DNA of 40,881 nt from Acanthamoeba castellanii str. Neff. Taxonomy: Eukaryota; Discosea; Longamoebia; Acanthamoebidae. Of this stretch, positions 30,065-40,881 are shown piece after piece. The stretch covers positions 2,130 to 43,010 of the forward strand of contig NW_004457417.1 in assembly GCF_000313135.1 (NCBI RefSeq), in the 5' to 3' direction. The notes beneath the pieces are model-generated. The model saw only the letters and a list, made by a program, of their open reading frames with translations. It ran no database searches and had not been told where the DNA came from. Both the position numbers and the translations under genes were made by a program. The stretch's first letter is position 1. The number at the start of each line of letters is the position of its first letter.

Positions 30065-33000
30065 CGACATACGGTGTGGTGGCTGCTTCGCAGAGATGTA
30101 CGGAGCGAGAACACTGAACGTGGGCTTCAACTCCTCGACGATGACCACCCACTTGAAGTCGCCCAGGAAGGAGATCCTGTCCGGAAAAGCAAGACGAAGA
30201 GACCGATGATGGAGCGCGTGAGTGTCACCACGGGAGAAGGTCGGAGAAGGGGAGGTGTGCAATGTGGTGTGAGTGGCGAAGTACCGCATCTGAGAAATGG
30301 GCATCTTGAAGTCGTTGAGGGGAATGGTGAACAGGAGGTCGCCGTTGTCCTCGCTCTTGCACGAGATGCCCTTGCTCTCTTCAAAGAATCGTCGCATCAT
30401 CAACGAGGTTATCGTTTTCCTGTGTTTGATGGGTTTTTTTTAAAGCGGAGAAGAGACGGGAGCCATTGGAGCAGCGACTGCGACAGGCAGTTCCCAGACG
30501 ATGTAGTGCGTACCTGCAGTTACTCACAATCGACGACAGAAGCGACTGGTAGGGCACCACCCGATCTCCCGACGAACTGGAAGAAGGGTGCACACAACAA
30601 CAACAACATGTCAGCACCGCTCACCGAGCTGAAACGAGAGAAACGTCCTCCAACGCACCTGGACGGCGTGGTGGCCGTGTGCCGGGGTCGTTTGGATTCG
30701 TCTACGACCTTGCCTTCGCCGTCTGCGTTGCCGTCAGTCTCTTCAGCCTTACGCTTGGCACCAGCGGCGGGCGGGGTGGTGGGCGGCGTTGCGCCGTCCT
30801 TTTCCTTGCCCTTGTCCGACTTGCGTTTGTTGCTCGCTTCGCTCTCCTTCTCCCGCTCGCGCTCCTTCTCCTTCTCCTTGTCCCGCTCGCGCTCCTGCTT
30901 GATCTGCTTGGCGATGTCGGCGGGAATGCTGGCCTGCTCGTGGAGGAACGACGCCGGCGAGGGCATGGGCGAGGGCGACATGAGCGGGTACGGCGAGGGC
31001 ATCGGTGTGGAGAAGGTGGAGAACGGCGTGTGCGGCATGAGGAGCGATGTCGAAGACGAGGACGACAGCGAGGGGATGAGGAACGGGGAGCTCTTGGAGA
31101 AGGCGTCGGCGAGCGGCACCACCTGGTGGATGTGAATCAAGGCCGACTGGGTGCTCTTCCTGCACATTGACAGTCTGACGTCAGCTTCCCCGCATTGCTC
31201 GCACCCACTATTGGCGATCACCGTCGAATCCATCGGCACGTACTTGGTGACCAATAAATAAAACTTGGGTGTGAAGTCCTGCTCCTCGATTTCGATGGCC
31301 AGGAAGTAGTCGGGCACATCCCTGAATCGCAGGTACAGCGTATTCTGCGAGAAGGCGTGCTGTTGCTCTGTAGGTAGGTGCGACAAACGTGTCGAGAATT
31401 CACGATAGGGACACAATCGTGAGTAGCAACGCCCCGAGAGCAAGAGCAAGGTGCAGGTAAGGTAACCTTTGTCGGGCTCGGCTGGTGGCGCCTTCAAAAG
31501 ATCGTGGAAGGCTTCAACGCGGAGCGACTCGGCGCCAGCGATTCGAGAGAAGTGGTACAGCAACGCCTGCGGAGGAATGATATGGGCGATGGGCGATGAG
31601 CGATGAGATTTGTAAAATAAATAAAAAATAAGCTCTTATTTAAGAGTGTTATGGAGGAGCACCTTGTGTCGCAATTCCCGCACGATTGAAGGAATGAGGC
31701 TCGGGTCCTTGTTCAACTTCGCTTCCAGCGGCTGCAGCACTTCTGCAAGATCGGACCATGATGGTTAGCTTATTTGCTGTGTGATTTGACGCTGTCCGGG
31801 GTGTACCTTGGTCGATCACGCCAACGGGCGCCTTCAGCAGGAATCGCCCCGACCGAAGATCGATCGAAATGAACAGATAGTGTGGATTGAAGAGGCGGAT
31901 TTTGAGGTAGGTTTGTTTCCCTTCACGTTCACCACGGCATGGCATGTCAGCGATGAGCAACGGAGGAGCAAGAAGGGCGCAAACTGACTGCAAGTTGCAA
32001 GTGGGTAGGGCAGACTCACCTTGGTTTGCGTTGATGAGTCGAACATCGTCGGAGAAGAGGCCCAGCTTGGTATCCGCAAACAGCGCCTCTTGCAGCGCAA
32101 ACAAGAGAGAGTAGGAATGGTACTGCAGCGTCTGCTGGAAGAGGTGCTCCAAGTTGAGGCTGGTGGACCTCTGTGACAAGCAAATGAGGCAAAGGAGGTC
32201 AGTGCCTCCGTCGCGTTACGCGCAGTACAGGGCATAACGAAGGTCCTGATGTACCACAACGAGTTTCACCTCCTCGCCGCTGACCGGGTTCATGATGGTT
32301 GGCGTGTGGGTGACAGACAGCTGTCGTTCATCGACAACAATTTGGAGGTAGATCGGCCACTCGGCCTCCATCCCGTCCCGTTTTACGTGTCCATGAGGCT
32401 TGACAGCCGCCAACTCCCTGTTGATGACGTGTCGCAGTCAGCAAGCGGAGACCGGAAGAGGAAGAAGAAAGGGGGGCCAAACCTCCAGTAGTAGATTCGC
32501 AACTCCTTTTCTGGCACGTAGTCGACCTTGACATCGGGAGCCAGCCGCCTGCTCAACACTTGCGCTTGGGTGGCCAGCACTCCGATTTGTAGCGGCACGC
32601 ACACGGCGTCTGAAAGAGAGCAGCTGTGTGATTAGCGATCAGCTCGTGAAGAGAGAACGAGGGTTGTAGAGACTGTACGCATGATTATGTATAGCTCTTC
32701 AAGGGGGTGGTCGGCGCGCGCCATCCGCTGTTGCAGCCTGTCCTTCAAAATGTTCATAAACCGAGGAGGGAACAGGGTGTCCGTGTCCTCCTTCACTCCC
32801 GCTGCACAAAAGATGACCCTTATGAGCAAAGTGCGAACGTGGTACTGTATGGTGGGGTATGGGTTTGCGACACGCACCACTGGACGAAATAAATAGGTCG
32901 ATGCTGAGGACTATCCAGGGGTACTTCTTGACTTGCTCTGCTTCGGTGCCAATCTTCGGATCCTCGCCATAGACCGTGAGTGACACCTCGAACTCGTTTT

Positions 33001-34042
33001 TCACCTTGAGATACACGCGACCGTCCTCTGTTTGCAAGGAAAGAGCTGTTGAGACACCTCAGCTGAGTGGAGAGACGGTCACAGAAAAGCGTACCAACGC
33101 GCACGGAGAAGTGAGGAGGCAGCTTGGAGTGAAACAAACGCATCGAGATGATGTCGTTCAAGCGCTTCAGAATCTGCTTTTCCTCGTCCTCGGCGATCGG
33201 TGCCGGCGGAATGATGTTCTAGAAGCACACGACGTAAATCAAAACAGCAGGGCCGCGGGTAGTGCGGTATGCAAAATGGGTGCGTGTGGGTTGGTGGAAG
33301 GACTACCTTGACGGCAGTGGGCAGAGGTGAATAGTTGCCCGTGGTCAGGACATCGATGGCCGTTGGAATGTCATAGTTGGGTGCTCTGCAGTGGTGGCGT
33401 GGTCAGGCAAGAACATAAAAGTACAGCTTTAGCGGAAGAACAGCGGGCAGCACCTTGCATCCTTGATGGTGCCCATGAAGGCGTAAAGTCGAGCAGCAGC
33501 GCCCTCAAGGGATGCATCCTGTTCCATCAAGAAGTGCTCCAGGTCCTACAAAAGCGGGTGCCAAGCGAGTGAGACAAGCGGCAAGGAGGAGCGGGCGCTC
33601 CGCGGTGCTCAAGCGCAGGGCAGCAAAGACAGAGTGTAGGGTGCGGCGCCAGGAGAGAAGCTAGCAAGCTGGGGCAGCAGGGCGGCACGTACCCAGGAGG
33701 CCTTTACCGCGGGCACGTGCGCACTCCATTTCACCAAAACAAGGAGCTTGATGAGTCGGTTCCGCGCATTTTGGAAGAGGTCCCGCAGAGCGATCTTACG
33801 ATCGCGATCACTCTTCTCCTCGAGCCTGCACCAAAGCATTAAAATCAAATGTGCGGCAGGTGGAGCAGGAATTGGAATCAAAATAAAATAGAATAAATTG
33901 GATGGTAATTCCAAAGTGAGGCGGCCAGGTACTTCTGGGCAACGGCAATGAGTTCCTTGTAAGTCCTCTCCACGGCCCTGTGGATGACAGTGGACAGCTT
34001 CACTGTCCGCAGCTCGGGCGGGGGCGGGGGCGCGTCGGCCAT
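27265..34042 (-). CDS. MED14: Mediator complex subunit 14 (MED14/Rgr1)
   Basis: Backbone subunit of Mediator, linking head, middle and tail at RNA polymerase II promoters; nuclear. About 32 exons and about 1400 residues. The start at 34042 gives a Pro-rich leader, then the conserved N-terminal helix (LRTVKLSTVIHRAVERTYKE), DRKIALRDLFQNARNRLIKLL with LVKWSA, and the signature LKRLNDIISMRL ... LPPHFSVRV ... DGRVYLKV, EFEVSLTVYG, YPWIVLSIDL. Later parts include EHLFQQTLQYHS, FNPHYLFISIDLRSGRF and DYFLAIEIEEQDF. The large exon 30659-31367 encodes a Ser/Pro-rich stretch and a long Lys/Glu/Arg helix before nuclear-signal-like clusters. Two joints are irregular: a 45-nt in-frame candidate intron at 31160-31204, and a frame break between the exon ending near 29082 and the one beginning near 29014. 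The C-terminal exon ends LSFAGFEP. Confidence 0.88.
28990..29090 (-). other. Apparent frame break in MED14
   Basis: The upstream segment (ending IYKNM at 29081) and the downstream segment (GRAFFTDL from 29015) are each clearly MED14-like but lie in different frames. The GT donor at 29081-29080 leaves 2 nt, while the two CAG acceptors (before 29014 and upstream near 29037) also supply 2 nt, so no tested GT-AG pair joins them. Reading straight through with one extra base near 29070-29080 gives a continuous MED14-like segment. An assembly indel is the simplest explanation. Confidence 0.5.
30039..30064. repeat. (AG)n microsatellite in MED14 intron
   Basis: About 13 AG units lie in intron 30008-30072 of MED14, next to a GT run. 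Confidence 0.9.
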
Positions 34043-34529
34043 GGCAGGTAATTTGAGCGCGAATTAGGCGAAGGTTCAAATCCTTGCAATAAATCGCCTT
34101 GATTATCTTGTCTGCTCCCTGATCGGGCACGATCTCCCCAAGCTAGCCAATCCAACCGAGAGCGGCTTCGCAGTCGCTCTTTCTTCTCTTCCCTCCCGTC
34201 CGCCTCAGTTCAGGCAGCCACAAGGAAGAAAAATTCGAGCAAAAAAAGCAGCAATAAATACCCACCGAAAATGCTGGCCGGATGAAACCGGGATCGGATA
34301 TTTTGTCGACACTTTGTCTGCTGCAAAAGGCCGACGTGCAGATTCCGGATCTTTGTCTCGCTCTCAAACCGGCCAGCAACACCATCAGCTCCTCTTCATC
34401 AGGTTCGTACACTCTCATCTACGCACCCGCGTAGGCTACGTGCCGTGAGTTCAGAAATCACAATTCGAATCGCGACATGCGAGTAGGAATGAAATCCTAA
34501 TCTCGTGTACGTATTCTACAGAATCCAAC
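34043..34529. promoter_or_regulatory. Divergent promoter, MED14 / NDPK-like gene
   Basis: A 487-bp gap between opposite ATGs. It contains a CCAAT (34148-34152) and a TATA-like ataaata (34254-34260). A short upstream ATG at 34269 opens a four-codon frame. A plausible 5'-UTR intron for the NDPK-like gene runs 34403-34521 (AG|gttcg ... tctacag), 8 bp before its ATG. All roles are inferred from sequence and position. Confidence 0.4.
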
Positions 34530-35950
34530 ATGTCCCTCAAGAACGACATCGTCTCCGCCCTCGAGAAGGTCACCGCTAAGGATGCCACTGAGACCCACGC
34601 CTGGGTCAAGCCCTACGAGGCTCCCGCCGCTGATGTGCACCAGTTCCTCTTCTTCCTGAAGCCTGAGGCCACCGCCAGCTACGATGTACGGTTCCCGAAG
34701 CAAACTTTACAGTCTGCCCTTTTCCTAATCTCGGAACACATTTCACAAATCAACAGGGCGTTAAGGTGGAGGCTGTGGTCGAGCTCGCCCTGAAGACCCT
34801 CGCCGATTTCGGCGTTGAGGTCGGCTCCGTCCGCGTGCTGTCCGGTGACTACCTCGACAAGCACAACCTGATGGGCCAGCACTACGGTGTCATCTCGGCC
34901 ATCTCCAGGGAGGGCGTCTCCGTCATCTCCGAGCAGGCCAAGAAGAACCTCGACGAGAAGTTCAAGGCTGACATTGAGGCCGGCGCTTCCGTCCTCGGTG
35001 GCCACCAGTTCCTTGCCAAGGAGCCCGGTTTCAACGCCTTCTCGCTCAGCGTGCTGAACGACAACCTCGGCACCACCAGGCTCGCTGGCGGTATGTCAAT
35101 TGCGATTAATCTTGCGATTTATTTTCCAAGTTCCGGAGCTCACAATTTGTGACAGGTACCTATGCCATGAAGATCAAGGTCCTCGGCAAGCCCGTCATTA
35201 TCCTCAACCCCTTCCACGCCTACCAGCTCGGTGAGTAACTCGCGTCCCAATCGCATCGTTTTTTCAATTCGCATGCGCTAACTTGTAACTTTATTCAGTT
35301 CCCTACACCACCAAGGGTCACTCGATCATCCTGTTCGAGGCCCGCTCCACCAAGTCGTGGGAGGATCTCCGCCAGAAGCTCACCGGCACCACCGACCCCA
35401 AGGATGCCGCTGAGGGTTCCATCCGCAACCTGTTCCTTAAGCACGTACGTTCCTCCTTCCGCACAGCCCAGTCCGTACCAGTGATTCTCTGTGATGCAAG
35501 CTTTGCTGCGTTCTTTCTGAACACCATTGTTGAAACCTTACTTCCTCAAAGCGCCTGAGACCATTATCTCTTCGTAGCAGCGAAACTGTGGTTCTTCATT
35601 TCTTTAGCTCACTTCGCTCCCATCAACAGAAGGCCGACCTTGGCCTCGGTGACGTCGACAAGGGCACCAACGGCGTGCACGCCTCGGCTGGTCCCCTCGA
35701 GGGCATGGTCGAGCTCCAGCGCTTCTTCTCCGACCACGAGGCCGGCTCCACCCTCGGCTACGATCACACCGCCTTCGGCAAGCTCCTCATCTCCAAGGGC
35801 CTCAGCCTCGAGCAGGTCCAGAAGCTCGCCTCCAACCCCGACCTCGACCAGGAGGGCAAGAAGGTGTCTGCTTTCGACGCCACCGAGGAGAAGGACGCCG
35901 CCGAATCTGCGGACGTTCTCGCCAACGCCAAGTTCGCTGCCGCCCTCTAA
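34530..35950 (+). CDS. Nucleoside diphosphate kinase-like protein
   Basis: 343 residues. Exons: 34530-34685, 34757-35090, 35156-35230, 35299-35444, 35630-35950, all in phase. The NDPK landmarks appear in order but stretched by insertions: FLFFLKPEA (family KPD), LKTLADFGVEVGSVRVLS, a long inserted segment, GHSIILFEARSTKSWEDLR, LTGTTDPKDAAEGSIRNLF (family GxTNPxxAxPGTIR), and NGVHASAGPLEGMVELQRFF (family NxxHGSDS), with the phospho-acceptor His near residue 254. NDPK would transfer phosphate from ATP to nucleoside diphosphates; usual NDPKs are ~150 residues, so this is about twice as long. A 75-residue Lys/Ala/Glu tail follows. Codon use is strongly C/G-biased at third positions (repeated AAG, CTC, GCC), suggesting high expression. 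Activity is uncertain given KPE for KPD and HAS for HGS. Confidence 0.72.
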
Positions 35951-36179
35951 GCGAGCCCTTGTTACACTTTAGCGCAAAGATACGACATGTTCGAAGGAAG
36001 CTTTTGGTTGCTATGCGCCACAAACAGAAGAAGGCCCAAAGAAGGACACACGCAAGAAGACGAAGAGGCGTCGAGAAGGAACCACAAACCAAGACAAACA
36101 AACAAACAAACAAGGCCAACACCTCACCCGCAGCCTCATCTCTCGTGCATAGATTGTAATCGTCTTAGACTCCAACAAG

Positions 36180-39100
36180 ATGGCGGTGTCTCTCAAGGTG
36201 AACTTGAGGTCGATTGGAACCACCAAGACAATGAGGTTCGTGGGTGAGATGTCGGTGTCCGAGATGGCCAAGGAGATCCGTGACAAGGTGCCCAACGCCG
36301 GCGGTAGCGACCATGGCATCTTCCAGCCCGGTACCATCACGCAGAAGCCCAGATGGCTGCGCATCGAGAAGACTCTTCGCTTCTACGATCTCCAGTCTGG
36401 CGTACGTCTGACAGAGACATGAAGAATGAAGAACAGGTGAGGCTTACCTTCTTCTCACACCCGTGTGTAGATGGAGATCGAGTACAAGAAGAGACATCGA
36501 CAGCTCAAGGTGAAACTGCTGGATGAGACGGTGCGCACGTTCATGATCGACGAATCGGCCACAGTCGCAGCCTTGACGGAGCATGTGGGATACAAGATGG
36601 GCATCAAGAACCCTGAGGAGTTCTCCTTCAAGATCGTCAGGTGCCCCAATTCTGTCTCCTTCTTTCTCGCTCGGCGCTGCAGCTCAACCCGCGTTTTGAA
36701 TGCAGGGATGATACCCAGGACTGGTTGCACCCCAACGTGACCCTCCCAGAGCAAGGCGTTACTGAAGACGAGACCGTGCTGTTGAAGAAGAAGTTCTTCT
36801 TCAACGACGCCAACGTGGATCGTTCCGATCCCGTCCAGCTGCACCTCCTCTACGTGCAGGTTTGTAACCTGTTGTTATTTCTTTGTGATTTTATCTGTCT
36901 TTTTTCAGCTGATTTATTACTGTGCTGATTTTGACGGGCAGTCGAGAGATGCGATTGTGTCGGGAGACCACCCTTGCACGAAGGATGAGGCAAGAGATTT
37001 GGCCGCTCTTCAGTGCCAGATCACTTTCGGTGACTGCAACGGCAAGAACAAGAACCTGGTCACGTACGTCCCCCCCATCCGGTTGATCGTTGGATTGGAA
37101 GCGAAAGACAAAGAGGAAGGCTGCTGCGGGTCACGTGTGCGCCGTCATCGCTTGTTGTACAACCCTCACGCGTGGGCGGTGCAGTGAGAAAAAGATCAAG
37201 GAGTTCCTACCGCCCCAGTTCCACAAGCTGAAGGGGTTCGACAAGGACATCATGCGCGAGTACCAGCAGAAGCTCACTGGTATGATCGAGGTCAACGCGA
37301 AGTACAGGTGCGTGCACGAGTCGCGCTCGAGTTCTTTGCAGTCTTTGTGATTCACGCGGTGCGCGCTGCACGGCTCATCATGTCTCATTGTGGCGTGCGG
37401 ACACACAGATATGTACAGCTGTGCCGATCGCTCAAGACCTACGGTATCACGTGCTTCCTGGTCAAGGAGAAGGACAAGAAGAAGAAGAACAAGATGACTC
37501 CCGTGCTGCTCGGCATCACGCGCCACGCCATCCTGAGGATGGACCCCGAGACGAAGGAGGTGATCAAAGAGTTCCCGCTGCCTCACCTCAAGCAGTGGTC
37601 AGCTGCGCCCGCCGCGTTTACGATGGACTTTGGCGACTACGAGGACTCCTACTACACTGTAATTACCAACGAGTCCGACGCCATCTCGCAGGTACGTCGC
37701 CATCTCATGAGCTCGGCTTAGATTGATCGAACACCTGCCGAGAGCTCACCTCGCCACTCTGTCTCGTTGGTGCATCCGCCGGCGATGTGCAGTTGATTGC
37801 CGGTTACATCGACATCATCCTCAAGACGAGGAAGGACGCCGCCCGCATCATCGAGGAGGAAGAGCCGGAGATGGCCTTGGAAGAACACGTACGGGCACCA
37901 GTTTCTTTCTCCTCGGCGGCTTGTGGGTGTGGTGAGTGGTGTGTGGTGTGCGTGCGTGCGCGTGTGTGACTGACCAAGCCAATCAATAGATCGCTCCGGT
38001 GTACGGCCGAGCCTACTCCTCTGTCACGACAAACAACATGGCCCCAGGAATGTGGGACCCCAACACGTCGATGGAGTACGCGCCCGGTCCGGGTGCTCTG
38101 CCAAGTACGTGAACGGTCCCCTCAATGGAACGCGACCAATTAATTGGCAACGGCCTTTTTTTGGATTCACTGCCGACCGGCTAACCGCGCTCCGCACACA
38201 ACTCAGACTACGCCATGCAGCAACAGCAGTTCGCGAGGATGATGCACGTCAAGGGCCTCGAAGAAGCGGTCGTCTCGGCCACCGCGCTCGTGGAAAACTT
38301 CCAGAACCCCTCGCTTGGCGTTGCGCTGGGCCTGGCCAAGATGCCCGTCACCCAGGCGCTCACGGCCCTCACCGGCGCCGCAGGGCAACTGGCAGCTGCG
38401 ATGAGCAACTATACCCCCGTACGCACACCCGGCCCTGCATCGCCAATCACATCGCCAATACTAACTGCGACGAACTGATCTGGCGGAACCAGACGTCGGC
38501 CGCAACGGTCGATGTAGCCGCACAGGTCACGCTCACAGGCCTGGGCGACCTCATCGCCTCGGCCAAGGCGGCTGCCGAGGCGACAGACGACCCTCTGGTG
38601 GTCGACGGCGCTCGGTGCCTGACCGAGGCCATCAGGACCATGCTTGCGGTTCGTCCTACCCTCCTCTCTGCTCTCCCTAGCACGCTGTCCGAGCAAGTGC
38701 TGACGCTCTCACTCTACCCGCAATTGTGACCACTCTGCTCAGGCGGCCGCCTCCCTGAAGCGCAGCCCCACCGAACAAGTGGCGATCGAGCAGTTCCGCG
38801 AGTCGCAGCTCGCAGTGCAGAGCGCGGCGACCCACGTGCAGGCCGCCACCGCGGGCACACTCGCTGATCAGGTACGTGAGACTGTTGCTTGTGTTGTTCG
38901 AACCTACTCTCGGACAGCCCAACCTCACTCTCTCCTCTCCAAGGTCTCGCAAAACCTGATCCTCGAGTCGGCCAAGGCGGTTGCGGCTGCTGCCGCGGCT
39001 ACCGTCACTGCGGCCGTTGCGGGGGTTGAGGGCCAGGCAGTCCCGGTGGCCACGCGCCAAGAGGTGCACGGCACGGCCAGGGCTCAGGCCTCTGCTGCCG

Positions 39101-40881
39101 CGAAGGTGCGTCGGGCTTGTGTGCGGACCTGGCGCGAGCGAGAGTAGACTGATATTGGGGCGTGATGCCTCGATCAGGTCCTCGGTATCGCCACCGCGCT
39201 CGCGCCTGGCATCCTGAATCCTGCGTACACGCAGCAGATCGCCACGGCGTGCCGAGCGCTCGCCGACGCCAACCAAGCGCTCAGCGGCTCCGTGAGGTCA
39301 GGCTGTCCCGACCCGGTATCCGCTGTACGCGCTCCCTTCTCTTCGTGCGGCGCGAGTCGACCGACACGGCTGTGAGCCCGCGTCCCCTCGGGCAAGCCAC
39401 TCTGCAGCTGCAGGAGTACTCACTGACTGCGCCTGCTGTGTGACCGGGTGGAAAACAGGCGGTGTCGAAGAACGCGCAGCTGACCGAAAGGGCCATGGCG
39501 CAGCTGCTCAATGCCGCCGCCTCGGCCGGCAAGAAGGGCAGGGAGCCCATCGACTTTATCACGCCTCTCGAGGATGTGGGCTCCAACCTGGAGCAGCTGC
39601 AGGTGGCGGCCAAGAGCAATCCCGGCCTCATCCCCTCCTCGGCATCGGCTATCCAGTCCGCGGCCAACAACCTCGTCGCTTCGACCAAGACCATCGCCAG
39701 TGGCCTTGGACCCGATCGTCAAGCGGCGCTGCTCGAGCGCTCCAAGAACATCGCCGACGCGTCCAACAGAGTGCGTTGAACTATACCAACCACAACGCTC
39801 CGTATCTAAGTCACGCCACTCATTGATCATCACCATCGTGTGCAGGTGGGGCAATCGGCGCGAGCGGCCGTTGGTTCGGGCGACGCATACAGCGCGGGTC
39901 AGGTGGTGTCGGCGGGCCAGGCCACCATGGCCGCCGTGCAGGCGCTGCTCGCCGCTGCGCCGGAGGCCGTCATCGATTCCGTGGCCTACTGGTCCAAGGC
40001 CGCCGCGGCGCAGACGTCGGCGCTCATGACCGTGGCCATGCCGGCCAAGGCCAAGGACCCCGGGCTGAGCGCAGCCATCGACAACGCTGCCGCGGCCGTC
40101 TCCGATCTCGTGGAGGCCGTCAAGCAGCACATCAACTGCGCACCCGGCGCCAGCGCCGGCGTGGTGGTGGCGGCCAAGGCCGCCACGGTGCCCGTCGCCG
40201 CTCTGCTGGGCGCCGCCGCGCAGGCGGTCAACTACATCGAGGACCCGAGCAAGAAGGTCGGCCTCTCGCAGGCCATTTCCGACGCCCAGGGCGCCCTCCA
40301 GAAACTGGCAACGTCGGTTAAGGCCGCGTCCGAGGCCAACCGCCCGCGCGCGCTTGTCGACGCCAGCGAGCAGCTGCGCGCCGCCACGGCCGATCTGGAC
40401 GTGGCCTACATCGCCGCTGAGTCCGCGGCGCTCCCGCGCACCCTGGGCTACACCATGGAGTCCTCGACCAAGGGCCTGGGCGACGCGTGCAAGGCGCTCC
40501 AGGCCAGCTCGACCGCCGCCGACGCCGCGGCCCGCCACTCCGTGGCCGCCGTCGGACCTGCGTGCAAGACCATGACGGGCCACGTGTACCAGGTGGCCAC
40601 CGCCGCCAAGGCGCTGGCCGCCTTCTCGCCCGACGCCGCCTCGCAGAAGCAGATCGTGGCCGCGTCGAAGGGCGTCGCCGTCGCGGCGCAGGGAGTAATG
40701 GAGGCGGCGAAGAACCTGGCCGAGAACCCCTCGAACCAGAGCTTCGAGGCCAGTTCAGCCAAGGTGCAGGAGGACATGACCAAGGCTATCGGCAACCTGC
40801 TCACCTCGGCGCACGGGCTCGACACAGGCGAGCTCGACGAGGCCGCTGACGTGCTGGCCGCGGAGGCCGTGCGAATGACCG
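36180..40881 (+). CDS. Talin, N-terminal head and start of rod, 3' partial
   Basis: Cytoskeletal adaptor linking integrin-like receptors or membranes to actin. Exons: 36180-36401, 36471-36640, 36706-36859, 36942-37063, 37185-37307, 37409-37691, 37793-37888, 37990-38104, 38207-38418, 38493-38648, 38743-38871, 38944-39105, 39178-39324, 39459-39770, 39846-40881 (open at the edge); about 1146 residues seen. F0: SLKVNLRSIGTTKTMRFVG; F1: YKKRHRQLKVKLLDETVRTF; F2: LHLLYVQSRDAIVSGDHPC and EARDLAALQCQITFGD; F3: LLGITRHAILRMDPETKEV, TMDFGDYEDSYYTV, LIAGYIDIIL, all very close to animal and Dictyostelium talin. From about residue 440 the Ala-rich helical-bundle rod begins. The joint 39324/39459 was chosen for the gtacgc donor and phase; 39316 is an alternative. 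Confidence 0.95.

Noticed and set aside
30026..31135. 369-codon plus-strand open frame opposite MED14
   Set aside because: It runs across microsatellite and intron sequence, is Arg/Gly-rich and is antisense to a clear MED14 exon.
39420..40583. 387-codon minus-strand open frame opposite talin
   Set aside because: It is Gly/Arg/His-rich, mirrors the strong GC3 bias of the talin rod, and shows no motif; the plus strand is unmistakably talin.
1..40881. tRNA or rRNA genes
   Set aside because: I looked for tRNA A/B-box-like and cloverleaf patterns in the gaps and saw none I could support; a covariance-model scan would settle this.

Overview
The window is eukaryotic nuclear DNA: GC-rich coding sequence, many short spliceosomal introns (roughly 45-190 nt, nearly all GT-AG, donors mostly GTACG or GTGCG), short gene gaps and few repeats. 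The gene set (talin, full-size ABCG transporter, GH3 glycosidase, anamorsin, yippee, MED14) and the intron style fit a free-living amoebozoan, most likely Acanthamoeba or a close relative. That assignment is inference; no rRNA or organelle marker is present. Exon models were built by hand from frame, splice dinucleotides and family conservation, and reading phase was checked at each junction.

Layout. 1-1718 (+): short-chain dehydrogenase, 5' end outside the window. 1769-2779 (+): intronless kinase-like reading frame without an ATG. 2873-3529 (-): small type I membrane protein. 3724-6060 (+): SAP/SAM-type protein A. 6185-10824 (-): secreted GH3 glycosidase-like protein, 23 exons. 11479-12378 (+): FYVE finger protein. 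12609-14175 (-): anamorsin/CIAPIN1. 14334-16218 (+): SAP/SAM-type protein B, a paralogue of A. 16553-17134 (+): yippee-like protein. 17218-17496 (+): standalone NET-domain protein. 18009-24374 (+): full-size ABCG transporter, 25 exons. 24583-25440 (+): intronless orphan. 25464-27033 (-): F-box protein fused to a ribosomal uL1/L10a-like domain. 27265-34042 (-): Mediator subunit MED14, about 32 exons. 34530-35950 (+): nucleoside diphosphate kinase-like protein. 36180-40881 (+): talin FERM head and start of rod, 3' end outside the window.

This is not an operon-like system; the genes are mostly unrelated housekeeping and signalling genes. Several are paired head to head over short gaps (3529/3724, 14175/14334, 34042/34530), and several converge with very short gaps (2779/2873, 6060/6185, 25440/25464).

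The most unusual items are the F-box-uL1 fusion, the GH3 protein lacking the expected catalytic aspartate and carrying a C-terminal charged helix, the two SAP/SAM paralogues with matching intron positions, the lone NET domain, the ATG-less kinase-like frame, and an apparent frame break inside MED14.
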